DNA of 64,000 nt from Oxyruncus cristatus (GCA_013399855.1 VXAY01001311.1:995344-1059343), one strand, 5' to 3'. Positions 11,201 through 24,095 are shown, counted from the first letter of the stretch. The notes: generated from the letters alone by a model not told the origin. Numbers and translations: made by a program.

Positions 11201-14200
11201 CCTTGGCTTCCTATATTATTATTTCAATGACAAAAGACAAAATTTTTATCTTCTTTTTGGGATGACACTCCTACTGTAGAGTAACTCTGTTTTGTCCTTC
11301 CTTAGTCTCTTCCTATTTATAAGTTACGGTAAAAAAAAAAGAACTATCTACTTGTTTTAATATCTTTGCAAATCATACCATAGCTTTACTGCTGGTAATT
11401 CTTGATTTATCAATACAACTCCTGACCTTTAAGACATAGTTTGTCTTGTTGCTCACTGAATTCTTTCATTCTTTTTAGGGTTTTTTCTTATTTCTCCTTA
11501 TATTTAGGGCACCTTTTTTTTCCCTCAGATAATCTTTCCCCTTTTTCTTGAGACAAAAATTATCAAGATTTTGAAATGTGGATTAAATTCTAAATGTCTT
11601 CTGTACTTAAATGAATAGTTTCTCAGCCCAAATAATTTCAACTACATTTATTAGAGTTTGTTATTTGAACTGAACCTTTGAACCTTCACTTATCCCGCCA
11701 TTTAATTTAAATTCTATCAACTCACGGTCAGTCTTTGAAAGGGTTATTTTCTACCAGCCTGGTCCCCTCAGGTCTTAACAGGTACTGATTCTCAGGTGTT
11801 CAGTGAATTTCGTTGGAAGAAGCAATCTTTCTCGTCATAACTAAACTTTAACTTCATTCCAAGGATTTGATCTCCAAACTAGTAGTTGATCTGTTAATAC
11901 ATAATTTTTAGAATGAAAACAAATATAAGCACCACCAAAGGATTTGGCACAGAAATTAAATGCTCCCTTTAAATTCAAGCAGACTGTATGTATTCAGATA
12001 GTCATATGTGTGAGTTATTCCTGGATCATGACAGTCTTGTGTCCTGGACCAAACCAATTAGCATGTACAAAAATGTGTGAGCATTTGATAGTACATTCAG
12101 ATAGGTCCTTGGATCATTCAGATTTAATAAATTCTTATCCACAATTTTTCTTGATCATTGATAGTAATGGAGATTGCTTTCACACTTCCATGATCTGTAA
12201 TCCCTGTGCAAGCAAAGTGGCTGGTGAAGAACAGGTATTTGTGTCACTTAATCTATACGTTTGCCAGCAGAAGAGCAGGGAGGAAGCTCTGGATCTGTTC
12301 CTGACCCTGGCAACACTCCTGATATATGGGGCAGGAGGGTTGCAAAGGGGCAGGCAGAGGAGTCAGATGGTATCATCCACATTAAACTGTGTATACTCAG
12401 AGACCTGAGAGTCCCCAGCACACACTGGCTGTTGTACGGAGGTTTCTCAGGCTGTGGGGATACACCCAGTTTATCACTCTCACTGACACTTCAAATAATG
12501 TCCCCTGGCTTCTTGTTGCCATCATTCTTCCAGTTGTGACCCATCCCACAGCACACCTGGCAGGGAATCTGTGAGCAGTTCTTATTGTTTCAGCACAGAA
12601 TTAAACGCGTTAGTTTAATCTGCTGATAGCCGACCTTGCTGAGTCTGCACTGGGGCTGACCAGGGTGTGTTCACACATCACCTTCTCCAGGCAGGACTGT
12701 GACAGGGAGAGCTCACAGCTGGTAGGCAGCCTCCCAAGGAGCTGAGAAGCCCATAATGTATTCACCACACATATGTTTGCAAAATGAGTATCTATCTACA
12801 GCTTTATTTTCCAGAGGAATCAACCACAAGCTGCAGAGGGTCTAGGGTGGGTATCATCCAGGCCATGCTCCTTCTCTGTAGGTTGAACCCTCAAATGTGG
12901 GATACCTCACATGCAAAATGAGAGGGAGAACAAAAGCATCTGTGAATCTTGATGCCCCACCTAATCCCTGGACTCTGACAAATGTATGCTCCAGACTCCA
13001 GGGACATGCAAAACACCAGTAAGAAAGAAGCTGGCTTAGCAGCCAGTGGTCATTGGGGTACTGCAGCACTCCAGGTTTGGCTTTTTCCTTCAGGCTCTAT
13101 TTGAAGTTACAAGAGTGTAACTTACATTGGATAACTGCTGTGCTCCACTTAGATACATGAAGTTATTGGCTCAATGCCTATTAGCATTACCTTACAAATT
13201 CTTAATTAGGCTAGAATTGTAAATATTATTAGAGTTCATGTCACATCACTTGACTATTGACAATTTTTTTTAATCACTGTCCCAACACTCCTGTTAACAG
13301 TTCTGGCTTTTACCTTTAACTTTACCGCAAATGTTTTCTAATTTTCAAGTATCCTGTATGTGTCTAATGCAACATTATAATGTCATTGTGCATCAATGGC
13401 CTGTGTAGAACCTGAAGGTAATTTAAAAGCACTTAACTGGGACTCTTTTTTTTGAGGACAACTTTTGTAACAATATGTGAAAACGATGATTTCACTTCAG
13501 CAGAAAAAGATCATAGATTGGCGTTCATACACAGTGTGTGCTTTGAAGGTATTTCTGTAGCGCTTATAAACCACTGGATCGCACAAGGACTTTAAAAACT
13601 CTGCTTGTCTTGAATCACCCATAAATTAACATTTTAAATTTATGAAGTCATCCACAGCCAGAAAAACCCTAATAACTGCAGTAGATGCATAACAGAATAG
13701 AAGGAGCCAAATAACTCGAATATTTGACTGTTACATTTGGTATACGTTGGCAGCATTTGGCCTTGGAGGGAGACTAGAATAGGCCAAACCTAAAGTTTTG
13801 AGATCAGATTATTGAGTGTTTCAAAAAGTCCAAGTATCTGATTCTGCATTGCTCCCTCTTCTAGAAGCAGCTTGCTGACGGTGGTCAGACCTGAACGGCA
13901 GCAGCACTAAGTTCTTCCTCCGCACAGCGCCATAGGAAAAAAATGATCACGATTATTTTTGGCCTGGCTGCAGCTGAAGCCATTGCCATCGCTGTCAGAT
14001 GTTGTCAGACCCCCTGGCAAAGGTCACCAGCCACCGAGGAGCCTGCAGGGTACGTGCTCCTCGCCCGCGGCAGCTCACAGTCCAGTGCCTTAATGGAAAA
14101 TGCCACAATCTTCCTTTTGCTTCTCTGCGTGGAGAAGGGACAAAGACAGGGCCCTTTCTTCCAGTGCAGCTGCTGTGGAGGTGACTTCTCGAAGGCGTAG

Positions 14201-14656
14201 GTGGCATAGCCAGGGACAGAAGGGATTTTGCTGCCATGGCCACCTCCAGCCAGGCTGCTCAATTAGAGTCTGGGAGCAAACACAGCCAGCCAGACAGTTC
14301 ACCACAGCCACTGTCACACTGAGCTGAGTGAATATCACTGTCATAAATAAACATGTTAATGGGTGGTTTACGATCTGATTGATTCTGAGTGGGATTCTTT
14401 AAAACGCTATGTTGGTGTAACATGCCCTTAAAAAAATTCCTCCTAAGATTTCCTAAGATTGCAGTAGGAGCATAATTAGGCCAAAGACAAACATCTCAGG
14501 AAAACTGCCCTTTGAACATGTTAAGCAGGTCAGGGGTGGGAGAGGAACAGTGTCTTACACTTAACGCGACCACTTCAGTACCAGTTTAATAACATATTTT
14601 TCCAAACACACCATCTTTACAGAGCTGAGCTTGCTTTCCTTTTTTCCCTTACTTTC
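8263..14656. other. Unique AT-rich sequence, no gene recognised
   Basis: No recognisable coding exon. A 154-codon + strand open frame at 11944-12408 begins at TTG, has no domain I recognise, and is about what chance gives in this much sequence. Splice-like pairs occur at 8979-9130 and 10500-10566. T- and A-rich tracts are scattered (for example 9188-9202). Bases 10915-10990 are an AT-rich purine/pyrimidine alternating stretch. Confidence 0.5.
8979..9130 (+). other. Weak exon candidate, mostly open frame
   Basis: The pyrimidine-rich ccttgctcttcccagcag ends at 8978, and a good donor, atg|gtaaga, lies at 9131. Between them, the frame starting at 8979 is open for 47 codons and stops at TAA (9120-9122), just inside the donor. 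No protein is recognised. Pairs of this quality arise by chance every few kilobases, so this is only a candidate. Confidence 0.15.
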
Positions 14657-14709
14657 TTTTTTTTTTTTTTTTCTCCTTTTGGTTTCTTTGATTTTTTTTT
14701 TTTTTTTTT
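14657..14709. repeat. Poly-T tracts (T16 and T18)
   Basis: T16 at 14657-14672 and T18 at 14692-14709 are separated by T-rich sequence. They lie about 165 bp beyond the end of the - strand open frame at 14875-15681, where a - strand poly(A) would lie if a retrocopy were present. No clear TTTATT, the complement of a polyadenylation signal, is seen between them. Confidence 0.9.
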
Positions 14710-14874
14710 AAGGTGACTTTTTTGGACCAGAGAAACAGTTACTGTTGTGCTCTTTTGCAACTTGGCTCTGGCCGGTGTCTCTGGGTGATCACAAAGCTTA
14801 TGTTATTTTGCAATAGCTCCCATCCCCATGCACAGCGCGAGCGCAGCCCTCTTGCAGAGGAGCTCAGGAGTTTC

Positions 14875-15681
14875 CTACACTAATTGTACCCCCGCCAGTT
14901 GCTGATTTCCCTGCAGCAGCACAAGCCAGACTTTCTTACAGGCTGTTAATATTTTCCACTCCAGTACCCGGTGCCAAATTCTCCCACGGCTTGCTACAAG
15001 TTTCCTGACAAGATACGCTTGTAGCACGATGTACAGGCGATTCACACAAGTCAGCCGGGGCCAGGTCCCCACTGCCTGGCAGTAAAGGAGAGCCTGGACA
15101 TCAAAGTGAGACCTGGTCTCCTTGGCCTTCCCAGAGGATCCCGGCCATGGCGGGTTTGTGCCATTGTGACCAAAACCAGAGACACGGTGCCCTCCCCGAG
15201 GCGCGACGACACGATGTTTCCTGGGAAGGCAGACACGGGTGCCGCTGGCAGGCTGGGAAACGCCAGGGCACAGCTCCAGGAGAGCAGTGGTGACTAAGCC
15301 ATGCCAGGCCCAAGAGGAGCCCAGGGGACGCGGTGACTCAGAGACACACCTCTGGCCGCCCATCCTTCCCCCGCGTTCCCCGGCGCTCAGGGGGTCAGCC
15401 ACAAACCACAACGCGCCCCCGCGGCTCCCTGGGGAGGGCACACACTGTGGTAGGATGTCTGCACCCAGAAACCCCTCCCTGGCCTCCGCTGCCCATGTCT
15501 GGAGCTGCCATGGGGCTGGGCAGTGGTGGGACATGGGCCAGCCTGGGGGAGACAGCCAAAAGGAGAGATCAGAGCTGCCCAAGCAAGGGAGACCCATAGC
15601 TAAAAACTGATCTGGCAGGAGCCAGAAGACAGCAGAAACTGTGTCTGTGCTGGCCAGGGGACAGAGAAAGGGACAAGTCAT
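14875..15681 (-). CDS. Long open frame in a GC-rich island, doubtful coding status
   Basis: This 268-codon frame begins with ATG at 15681 and ends at 14875. It is the longest open frame in the window. I recognise no domain, signal or motif. The composition is dominated by G, P, S, R and W in the first two thirds, as expected when a GC-rich island lacks stop codons by chance, and other frames over the same bases are also open for 60-120 codons. The last third (about residues 205-268) is less biased. The frame overlaps a CpG-enriched stretch and is followed on the - strand by a poly(A) equivalent (14657-14709), so a retrocopy or orphan transcript cannot be excluded. Most likely it is non-coding. 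Confidence 0.15.
   Translation of the reverse strand: MTCPFLCPLASTDTVSAVFWLLPDQFLAMGLPCLGSSDLSFWLSPPGWPMSHHCPAPWQLQTWAAEAREGFLGADILPQCVPSPGSRGGALWFVADPLSAGERGGRMGGQRCVSESPRPLGSSWAWHGLVTTALLELCPGVSQPASGTRVCLPRKHRVVAPRGGHRVSGFGHNGTNPPWPGSSGKAKETRSHFDVQALLYCQAVGTWPRLTCVNRLYIVLQAYLVRKLVASRGRIWHRVLEWKILTACKKVWLVLLQGNQQLAGVQLV
15121..15440. promoter_or_regulatory. Small CpG-enriched island
   Basis: By eye I count about 20 CpG dinucleotides in about 320 bases of roughly 60-65 % GC, including clusters such as gaggcgcgacgacacgatg and cccccgcgttccccggcgct. The surroundings are AT-rich and CpG-poor. This is borderline for a CpG island and could mark a promoter of an unannotated transcript in either direction, or simply a GC-rich block. 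Confidence 0.35.
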
Positions 15682-18600
15682 TGCTGGTGCTCGAGAGAAA
15701 AGTAGGTCTTTTGGAGGGGGGGGTCAGAACAATGCCCTGCCAGAACTGTACAGCTGCCGATAAAGGGGACAGGCAGCCTGAGTCACTTGAGCCTACTCAT
15801 TCATACTGCAATGAAAAGAAAAGCCCAAAGCTGGTTTTAGAAGTTGGGTTACTATTTCTCCAAGGAAGCTGGGCAAAGCAGTGATCCATATGTCTATCAG
15901 TGTGGGGCAGAAGATGCCTGGTGAAGATGCAGGACCTGGAAGGATGGCAGAGAGCTGCCTGATACCTCTGCCCCGCTCACGAGCATCACCTGGTGAGACA
16001 TGGCCATGACTGTGCTGCTCCACGCAGCAGAGCTCAACCGGCCACCACCAGCCTCTGTCAGCCCCAAGCCTTGGGGAATGACAGCAGAAGCAGGAAGGAA
16101 CAGCGCAGGAAAACACAAACTTTTCTGGCAATGCTTTTGATGTCGCAAAACTTCAAGCTCCAAGGCCTGGAGCTGAGGGATGATACGAGGACCTGCACTT
16201 TGAATCTCTTATATGCTGGATTTTTAGCCCTAAAAATACCAAAAAGCTAGATGTTTAACTACAAGTATGTTGAAGGACACACACAAAAAGAGACAAATCC
16301 ACAAAAATCCCAAGCTAACCAATGCCATAATCACTCATGACTTTTAAATTGGCCTTGAAATTTTTAGGTGGGTCAGCTTCTAGTTCCGACTTACGGCTCT
16401 TTTATTGCTGAAGTTAGTGATATCACACATCAAAAAAAAAGCCCTCAGCAAAAACTGCAGCATATACAGCTCTCATTCTTCTAGTTAGTCGAAAGTATGT
16501 TAAGAATTAATAAAAGTAGTAAGGAAAAATAGCACATCCTGATGAAAGGAGTAGCTCTACAATCATACATGTTCATTTTGCTGAGACAGTCTCGTCTTCC
16601 TCTGTCACCTGGCTCCAGAGATGCTGGTGCACACACATGTACACATCCCGCCTCTGAAACAGGGGATCTTGCCTTTTCCCTTACAGATCCAGTCTGGGAC
16701 TGTGGGGCTCCACCAGATCAGCATTTAGTGGGCAAAAAGGAGTTCCTGGAACCATGGTACACCCCATCTCTCTTGTACAGAGGTAGCCAAATACCCAGTA
16801 GGTAACACATATAGTTGGTCGTATATTTAAACAAAAAAAGATTATACATTTCTTTCTGAATCCTAGATGCAGCCTGATCACCACAGAGCTGTTTCCCACT
16901 CTGCCGCAGCCTGCTTCGTTCAGTAGTTCCCACAGTAGCGTAAGTGTCAGTTTATCTTTGCTGGCTACATCACTCCCCGTCTCCTGCCCTTTACTCTTCA
17001 CTCACAGATCTCTTTCCCAGACAGCCACTATTTTCCATGCAGCAGAAGCAGCCGCCGTCTCTCAAACATATTATGACTTTTCCCAGTACCATTGTCTCTT
17101 TGTTTGCTGCTGCTTTGGAAGGGCACAGCTTCTCCTCACTTGCTGATTTCCCTCTGGTCTTCCAGACATCATCTCACGTAATTTTGCCATGGCTTTACTG
17201 CCAGATCACTTGCCAAACCACTTGTAGTTTTTTTTTCTTAGCTGCTCTGCAGAGAATCTGTGCTTTGGTTCTGTACATGCCTCTCAGCATCAACTTTTTT
17301 TCCCCTTGTACTCTACCGGCCAAAGATTATCCATATAAAGCAATATAAAACACACCATTAAAAGGTCTTCTTACCATAGTGTTCCCAGTTATTTTAGCTT
17401 TAGGCTTCTGTCCTGGGTTACTATAATATTTTTTTAAGTTCCTTTTTCCAAGATCGAGTCCAAAAATATCTGATCTGACAGGCTCTGGTAGAACACTGCA
17501 GAAATACCTCCACAAAGCTCAGGAGCGCCTGGATGATTTACAGCTTTTGTTCCCTGTTTGGTTCGAAGTTTGGAAATGTTGGGATCTAAGCATTTGACCC
17601 CAGTTGTTTTCTCTCATTTGGTTGACAGCCCTTTTTGGCAGAGAGCTGCTGTCTTCTTGGTGTAAAGAGCTAGACTAGTTGAAATATTGAAATATTACTT
17701 CCAGAAATCAGGTTACTCAGCACACAGAAATACTTATGGAGTAGAACATGGCAGCAACATGTGGGTCTGGACAATAACTAATTCAAGCTCCTAAAGAGAG
17801 AACATGTGCTAGTAAGAAGATGGACCAATGACTGGAGTTGAGAAATACTAAGGTTACCCAGACTGTGCAACAGAAACTTTTACAAGACCCTCAGCCGAAC
17901 TGAGCACCACAAGTGCTTCTGATGCGTGAGAGTGGTGTGGTGTAAAGCTGATTAATACTGCTGCTGCTAATGTTGTTTTTCAAAATGCTCTGCACTGAGC
18001 CAAGTGGCTACACCATTTCTAGATCTTCTAGTCTAAAGCTGTGCACCATGTCCCCAAGCTTTGTAGCTGTCGAGCTTCTCAGATCAAGTTTAGACACTGA
18101 ATAGATCCACAGAGTTAATTAAGGGAGGTAAATTGTCTCTGCTTATTAAGTAGAACCAGAGAAACAGTTGAGGGAATAGGGGATCCAAAAGGAATGAATT
18201 GAGATGACACAGGGACTTTATTTTATTCTCAGGAATAAAGCTTGTTTTTATGAAACAAAATGAGCAAGGTGGAGACAGTTTCATTTCATGAGGGGACTAA
18301 AATAGAAGACAGAGCTCTGGGCAAGTGGCAACACCTTAGTCTCTGAGCTATTAGAGTGCCGGTCTTAGAAGGCAAGAAGCATCCACAAGACCAATAATAT
18401 ATTTAATATCATGTAACAAAAACTATTAAGGTCTGTTAATGAGCAATCTCTAGAGTGAAAGGGACCTGGTGTCAGGTTATGGCCAAGGATTTTATTGGAC
18501 TGCAGGATCATTGAGGAACATATTTAAAGACTTGATTAATTCCTTAAACTCTAAGTGTGGACTTTATTCCTTTTGGCATATGTAGTTTGCGTCTTTGGAT

Positions 18601-21600
18601 AGATAATATGACATATTTATGTGTGAGATTATCAATTACTGTGTGATGAGTGATTAAATTTATATGTTCAAAACCTGATTGACTTGACTGTTTTCAATTT
18701 GAAGAAACCCATGCTTATATGCAAGGCATAAATCATCAGACCATTCTTAAAAGGCAATGATTGCAGAATAATAATTTATAATAGCAACATTAATATCAAT
18801 TATTCTGCCTGTAAGAGCAGTTCCTGCACACACTAAAATATGAATGTGAAAGTGGCAAGATTATATGTTCTTTTACTTCTGACTGTGTTTGCAAAGGCTC
18901 AGGCACTACTATATCTGAAAGGGGCAAAAGTTTTTACAGTCCCATCAAACTACACTTCTGATAATGCAAATATCACACCCTTCGAGATTTTACCACTAGA
19001 TACCTTAAATTAACAGTGTGTTGGTTCACTCCCAGTAACTTATCTGGAACTGGAGCAAGACTGCAGATGGAGAGAATCCAACAATGAAATTTGGATGGGT
19101 AAAATAACGCCTCAGGATCCCAGAGAGTGAACTAAATCCCTTGCTTTCAGCACAGTAGGTAGAATAGATGTGCCCACTGATAATTCACTAGTATTTTTTT
19201 ATTCTTGCTTTTAAGATTAAAAAGTACATTGGCTTGACCAGACATTTAGCACAGAGATTTACGAATGTTGAGAGCCATGAGGTTTTCCCCAAGGACAGGT
19301 AATACAAAAGACATAACACATAAACCAAGACACCTACTGTGAGTTTCTGCTCAAGGCTGGGGGTCAAAGGCACTGTCATTTCCGTTGGTTTTGTCTCATA
19401 TATCATTTTCCTCAGTTTCAACCCTTATAATTTTGAAGGAAAACTTGAAACCAAGAAGTACTCATATGAGATTTTGCCAGAACCCTGTACAAAGACAGCC
19501 CTAAACAATAGTGCATATGTCCCTATGAACCTTACATGGATCTTACCTGTCAGACTTCAGTGGTCTCCACCAAGGTTTTCACAGTGGAAGACTTTGGAAG
19601 TGGAGCAGACCTGACAAGCAACCCTCTCTCAAAAGAGAAGCCTCTCTTGACCTCTGAAACCTCAGACAGAAGACAGCAATGCAGAGATAGGATAGAGAGG
19701 AGCAGCGTCTCACCTCCAGATAATACAAGTCCCAAATACCGACTGGTCCTATTTCTCCCCTACTACCCCTTGCTTGACCTAGTGATGTCACAAGAGGAAA
19801 AAAGGTAGGTGAATGATCCCTGGCTGCCAACAATCTGTTTTTGCAGGGGCAACATAAATGGCCACAACAACAAGGTGGGGTGAGCTATGAAGGAAGGGAT
19901 GCCAGAGTACATCCTCTATCTCAAAAAGACTAAATGACTAGAAATTGCCACGGGCAAAGCCTCTGGTCATTATTTAGGCCCTCTTTGAGTAAAGCTGCCC
20001 TTACCTTGAAGGTGGGAAGTGCTCTGATATCAATGGAAGGTATCTGAGAGGAGAATATACCCCCTTGGCTTGTTATGATCATGCTAGACACTAGTTTGGC
20101 AAATATGTTCCCAAACTTAAACAGCAAGCTTTAGGAGAAGAAAAGTACAGCCAAGAACCACGTTGGCTTAAGAAATGAGCATGTTCACAAAAAGTAAGGA
20201 CTGACCTAAACTAGATCAAGATATTCTCTGAGATTTGTTAAATAAAATATAAAAAATTGTTTTTGTATGTCTCTGCACTTCAACACTCACTGTAGAGACT
20301 GCACTTATAGGTTCTTTGGAAATGCAAATTAGACAACAGTGCCTGATTTTGCCTGGCACAAGGAAGGGAAGCGCTAAAATATTTTGTGATGGGTCTGAGC
20401 CAGAAGTCTAGAAGACTAGATTTAAAGCTAGAGGTTTAGATCAATCTTTAAAAGAAAAGCTATTGTCACAGATTTTCTATTCCCACTGAATATTCGGGAC
20501 ATACTGAAATCTCCTGACAGCTGATATTCTCTTGAGATTTTCCATCTCCCAGTTTCCATCAAGTTTGTACAAAAGCACTACCTCATTTCATGGCTAATTT
20601 TGAAAACTTGCATAAGAAATGTGAGACCAAACCACAAAGTTTGGATAGCGATCTGTACTTTTTGCAAGTTTGGGGGGGGGGAGTATTAGGATTACAACTA
20701 CTCCATTTTGAATAACTCCCACTAGTTCTGAACTGAAAAAATATAACAAGGCTTGTCTGTAAACACTGGAACAAACTCTGGTCCAAGTTATGTCCAACGA
20801 AATAGCTGGGGGGGCGTAATTGGCCTGTTTGCCGCTCCCTCCTGGGACTACTTAATAGATATACATCTATTCTATCACTGAACATTTGCAAATTAGTGTC
20901 CATCCATTTTGTAATGCTTTCCTAGCATTGCCCCGTACTTTTACGTCAACACACATATTTCTATTCAAGAGATCATTACTATTATTTTAAAACAGATGGT
21001 TTGAACATAATCCACATAAATAGTGGATTGGCAGTGCCAGTCATGATGGCATGTGTAGAAAAGAGCTGGCTGGTACAACAATATTTAAAGATTAGCAGTC
21101 TGGGACACTACAAATGACAGTGTCTCTTGCCACTGAACCTAATGCTTGCGCTATGGCGTTCAAAGAAAGGCACAGCAGTCATCGTGCCAAGAATTCTGGT
21201 AAACTCACAGATTAAAAAAAAAAAGTTAAAATTTCACTGTAGGTATCTACTGCAAACAGTGGGGGGTGGCATAGACCCCTCTGTAGAAAGGAGGTTTGAA
21301 ACTCACACTCCTTTCTGTCCTTGTGTTGGCATCAACAGATGGAGGGCTCACAAAAATCTGTGCCTTGGCCACTTCTGTGAACATGCCAGGCATGGCTTTG
21401 GCTTTTTCTCTGGGACACTAGGAAATTACCATTAATATAAAACGTATAATTGTTTAAAATTACCTATAATCAGTGTCCAGTAGAACCTGCAAAAACACTG
21501 CACATTTTAGGCGCGCTCTCGGTGTCTGTGCTCTGCAGCTGACCCTACTGCAGCTGTAACCATCTCAAGTTGCAGCTGACGGGAGGAATGCGACATCACT

Positions 21601-21737
21601 CCAAGCTGTCAATTGTGTCCATGACACTTCATCAAAATACACATTTAATAGCCCACATCTCTACTGTCTGGCCAGTTTATTCCCTCTGTTTGGGTTGCCA
21701 TGCTGACTCATCTCCCACTCCTCAGCTCGTGTATATT
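15682..21737. other. Unique sequence, no gene recognised
   Basis: Bases 15700-16200 continue the GC-richer island, with overlapping spurious frames. Bases 18590-18830 are an AT-rich block dense in homeodomain-like words. A G10 run lies at 20672-20681. Splice-like signals on the - strand occur at 19547-19653 and 20005-20043. Nothing here is recognisable as a known protein. Confidence 0.5.
19547..19653 (-). other. Weak - strand exon candidate
   Basis: Read on the - strand, a pyrimidine-rich tract ends in gaggtttcag (AG at 19655-19654), followed by 107 bp and a strong donor, gacag|gtaagatc (GT at 19546-19545). Every frame contains a stop, so it would be a non-coding exon. A 39-bp candidate with acceptor ctcctctcag and donor tcaag|gtaagg lies just upstream on the same strand (20005-20043). 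Confidence 0.2.
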
Positions 21738-22036
21738 CACAGAATCACAGAACAGTTTGGAAGGGACCTCAAAGATCTTCTAGTTCCAACCCCCCTGCTG
21801 TGGACAGGGACACCTTCCACTAGACCAGGTTGCTCAGAGCCCCATCCAACCTGTCCTTGAACACTTCCAGGGATGGGGCAGCCACAGTTTCTCTGGGCAA
21901 TCTGTTCCAGTGTCTCACCACCCTCAGAATGAGGCAAGAATCTTTCCTACCATCTAATCTAATCTACCCTCCTTCAGTTTAAAGCCACTCCTTTTTCTCT
22001 TGTGTCTTGCTTGCTTACAGGCCTGTGAGGTCCTCT
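21738..22036 (-). mobile_element. CR1 LINE 3' fragment
   Basis: It starts with cacagaatcacagaacagtt and continues with the standard CR1 3' block: ggaagggacctcaaagatct, ccaacccccctgctg, ccactagaccaggttgctca, cttccagggatggggcagcc and tctctgggcaa. Similarity fades near 22036. It is 5'-truncated and non-coding. The family type with the ctagaccaggttgctca segment is the same as in the copies at 35442, 40563 and 43600. Confidence 0.95.
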
Positions 22037-23899
22037 TGACCAAGCTAGATTCAAACTTTACCTACTACAAGAACATCTAAGACCTGTTTGGATTTGTCAT
22101 TAGGTAACGGATGCATATCCTGCTTACTGGTTTGACACACAGATCCTTGTTTTGGCTCCAAGGGCAACACTCTCACTGAGGACATGGAGGAGAACTGAGA
22201 CCCACGCAACACCTCATAAATAATAAGACACAATAAAAACAGCAGGGCTGTCAGTGTGGCTTCCATTGTTGTTTGAAGGGAGGGGATAATGTGCCAGTTT
22301 GAACAACAGAGCTAATAAAGGGCACAATTCCAATTTTGGTAGCTAGTCAAGAGAGTGAAATCTTCAAGTGCACGACAAATCCTTTGAGGGTTTACATGTG
22401 GTGCACATTCACAAGTCATGAAGTCTGCCCACAACGCTTGTTTAACCACATAACACTTCAGTAGAACAGCATGTTCAAAGCGCCACCGCTGCCTTCCTGG
22501 CCATGCGCTGACACGCCTCAAGGGTACGGAGGGGATTTATCCAGGACCTGGGGGCAGGGGAAGGGAAGACAAAGATAAATTGTTTGAAGACTTAGCTTGC
22601 AGACTCGTAAGAACATTACAGCTTATGTGGAAATGTAAAACAACTTTCTGTGCGAGCCGTAACACACGAACAGAAAAACCACTTAAAACATCTTCAAACT
22701 ATCAAAGTCAGAGATGATTTGATAGAACCTCACAAATCCCTTAATCTACACTGTAAGTAGTAGCTAAGACTTTGGCTTCACCCATGTGTCTGCAACTGGG
22801 GAAGAAGCAGGAGGATAATTTATCCAAGTCTGGGGTAATGAAGTGTTAACAAAAACCATATGAAGTTATGACTACAACCACAGGCCACAGAATGTGAAGG
22901 AAGAGGATCTCAGGAGACCTACCTATTTTCAGTCATCTCCTCCTTCATAGTTCTTCGAAAGGTGTTCACCAAAACAGGAGGCAAGCAACAGAAATTAAGT
23001 GATTCATTAGGCCTAATGAACAATGCTGATCATATCATCTCTAAAATGCAGTCAGCTGACATTGATATATACATACTTTAACTCATTCTTCCCAACTTTA
23101 TTAGGTACATATGTCTACAGCAGACACAAATGAAACATTCTACAACTAGGCTCCAAGCCAAAAACTAATTTATTCTTTAATGTGGTAGTGATTACTTGGT
23201 GGTTCCTTGAGCAGAGATGACAGGTCTGAGCTAATGGAGTTGTACTGTAAGTTAATATAAATCATGACAGAGCAATTAATTACAGAAACCACTGCAAATC
23301 CCTTTGTTAGTTTTCCCCATCACCAGAAGGATTTAATAATGTTCATTTTGCTAAGTTTCAGTGACATTTACAAGTCTTAAACCATTTTTAATCAAATCAA
23401 TATCTCTGGCTGCTAAATTTAGTTGTGCTTTGCTAGCAAGTCCTGGAATGCATCGATACTAATGTTTCCTACCTTCTGTTCAAGTAAATTGTACTGAAGC
23501 CCTGCACTTCCTCTTCATTTGTTTACATTGAGTAATTGGGATTATTTTTTTAATGAGCAACATAAGAAATAAGTGCATCCAAAGGAGTTAGGAGACAGTG
23601 AGCTAGACAGATATACAAATATCAGTGCTTATGATGCACAGTTGGAAAATTTAAGGAAATTTCCCTTAATTAGCTGAAAGCACTCCAAACCAAAGAACTG
23701 TGGCTTGTTTGGGAACCAGGGCACTCCAACAGAGCTTTGGGTAAGCCCATGTGGCAAATACAAGATACAGGCCACAGTGACCTTTTTCTGTCCCCGTGTG
23801 TTCTTGGGTCTGTTACCTAAGCATCCAAAATATGTGAACAGCCCCTAATTTCCATCTATCTCAGTGTGAACTGAGCACATACCTAAATACCACTGAGAA
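22037..23899. other. Unique sequence with possible conserved non-coding block
   Basis: No gene recognised. Bases 23185-23400 combine tgacaggtctg, gagctaatgg, caattaattaca and aaaccactgc, giving TGIF/MEIS-like, homeodomain-like and RUNX-like words in low-repeat AT-rich sequence. Confidence 0.45.
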
Positions 23900-24095
23900 C
23901 TGTGGGTGGTGATCTCACACATTGTTTTGCATGGGAGAGTCTGTCTCTCTCTGTACCTCACATTTGTAACTATAAACCAGGGATAATCATACTCCCTCTG
24001 TTTGTCATACCCTTAGAATCCAAGTCCTTTGAGGCACATGTTGTCTATAATTGTATGTGCATACTATGCTTAACAAAAATGGAGTTGTGAGGCCA
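23900..24095 (+). mobile_element. Ancient amniote MIR-type SINE remnant
   Basis: The MIR core pattern is visible as ctctctctgtacctcacatt and then accagggataatcatactcc. It is followed by the tail typical of amniote MIR elements found in birds, crocodilians and turtles: aatccaagtcctttgaggca, tgttgtctataattgtatgt and catactatgcttaacaaaaa. The order and spacing of these blocks match that family as I remember it. It is strongly diverged, so an old insertion. Confidence 0.6.

Noticed and set aside
11944..12408. 154-codon + strand open frame
   Set aside because: Begins at TTG rather than ATG, no recognisable domain, and a frame this long is expected by chance in 64 kb over six frames.
20672..20681. 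G10 run as a quadruplex or switch element
   Set aside because: Single run with no other nearby G runs to form a four-stranded structure.
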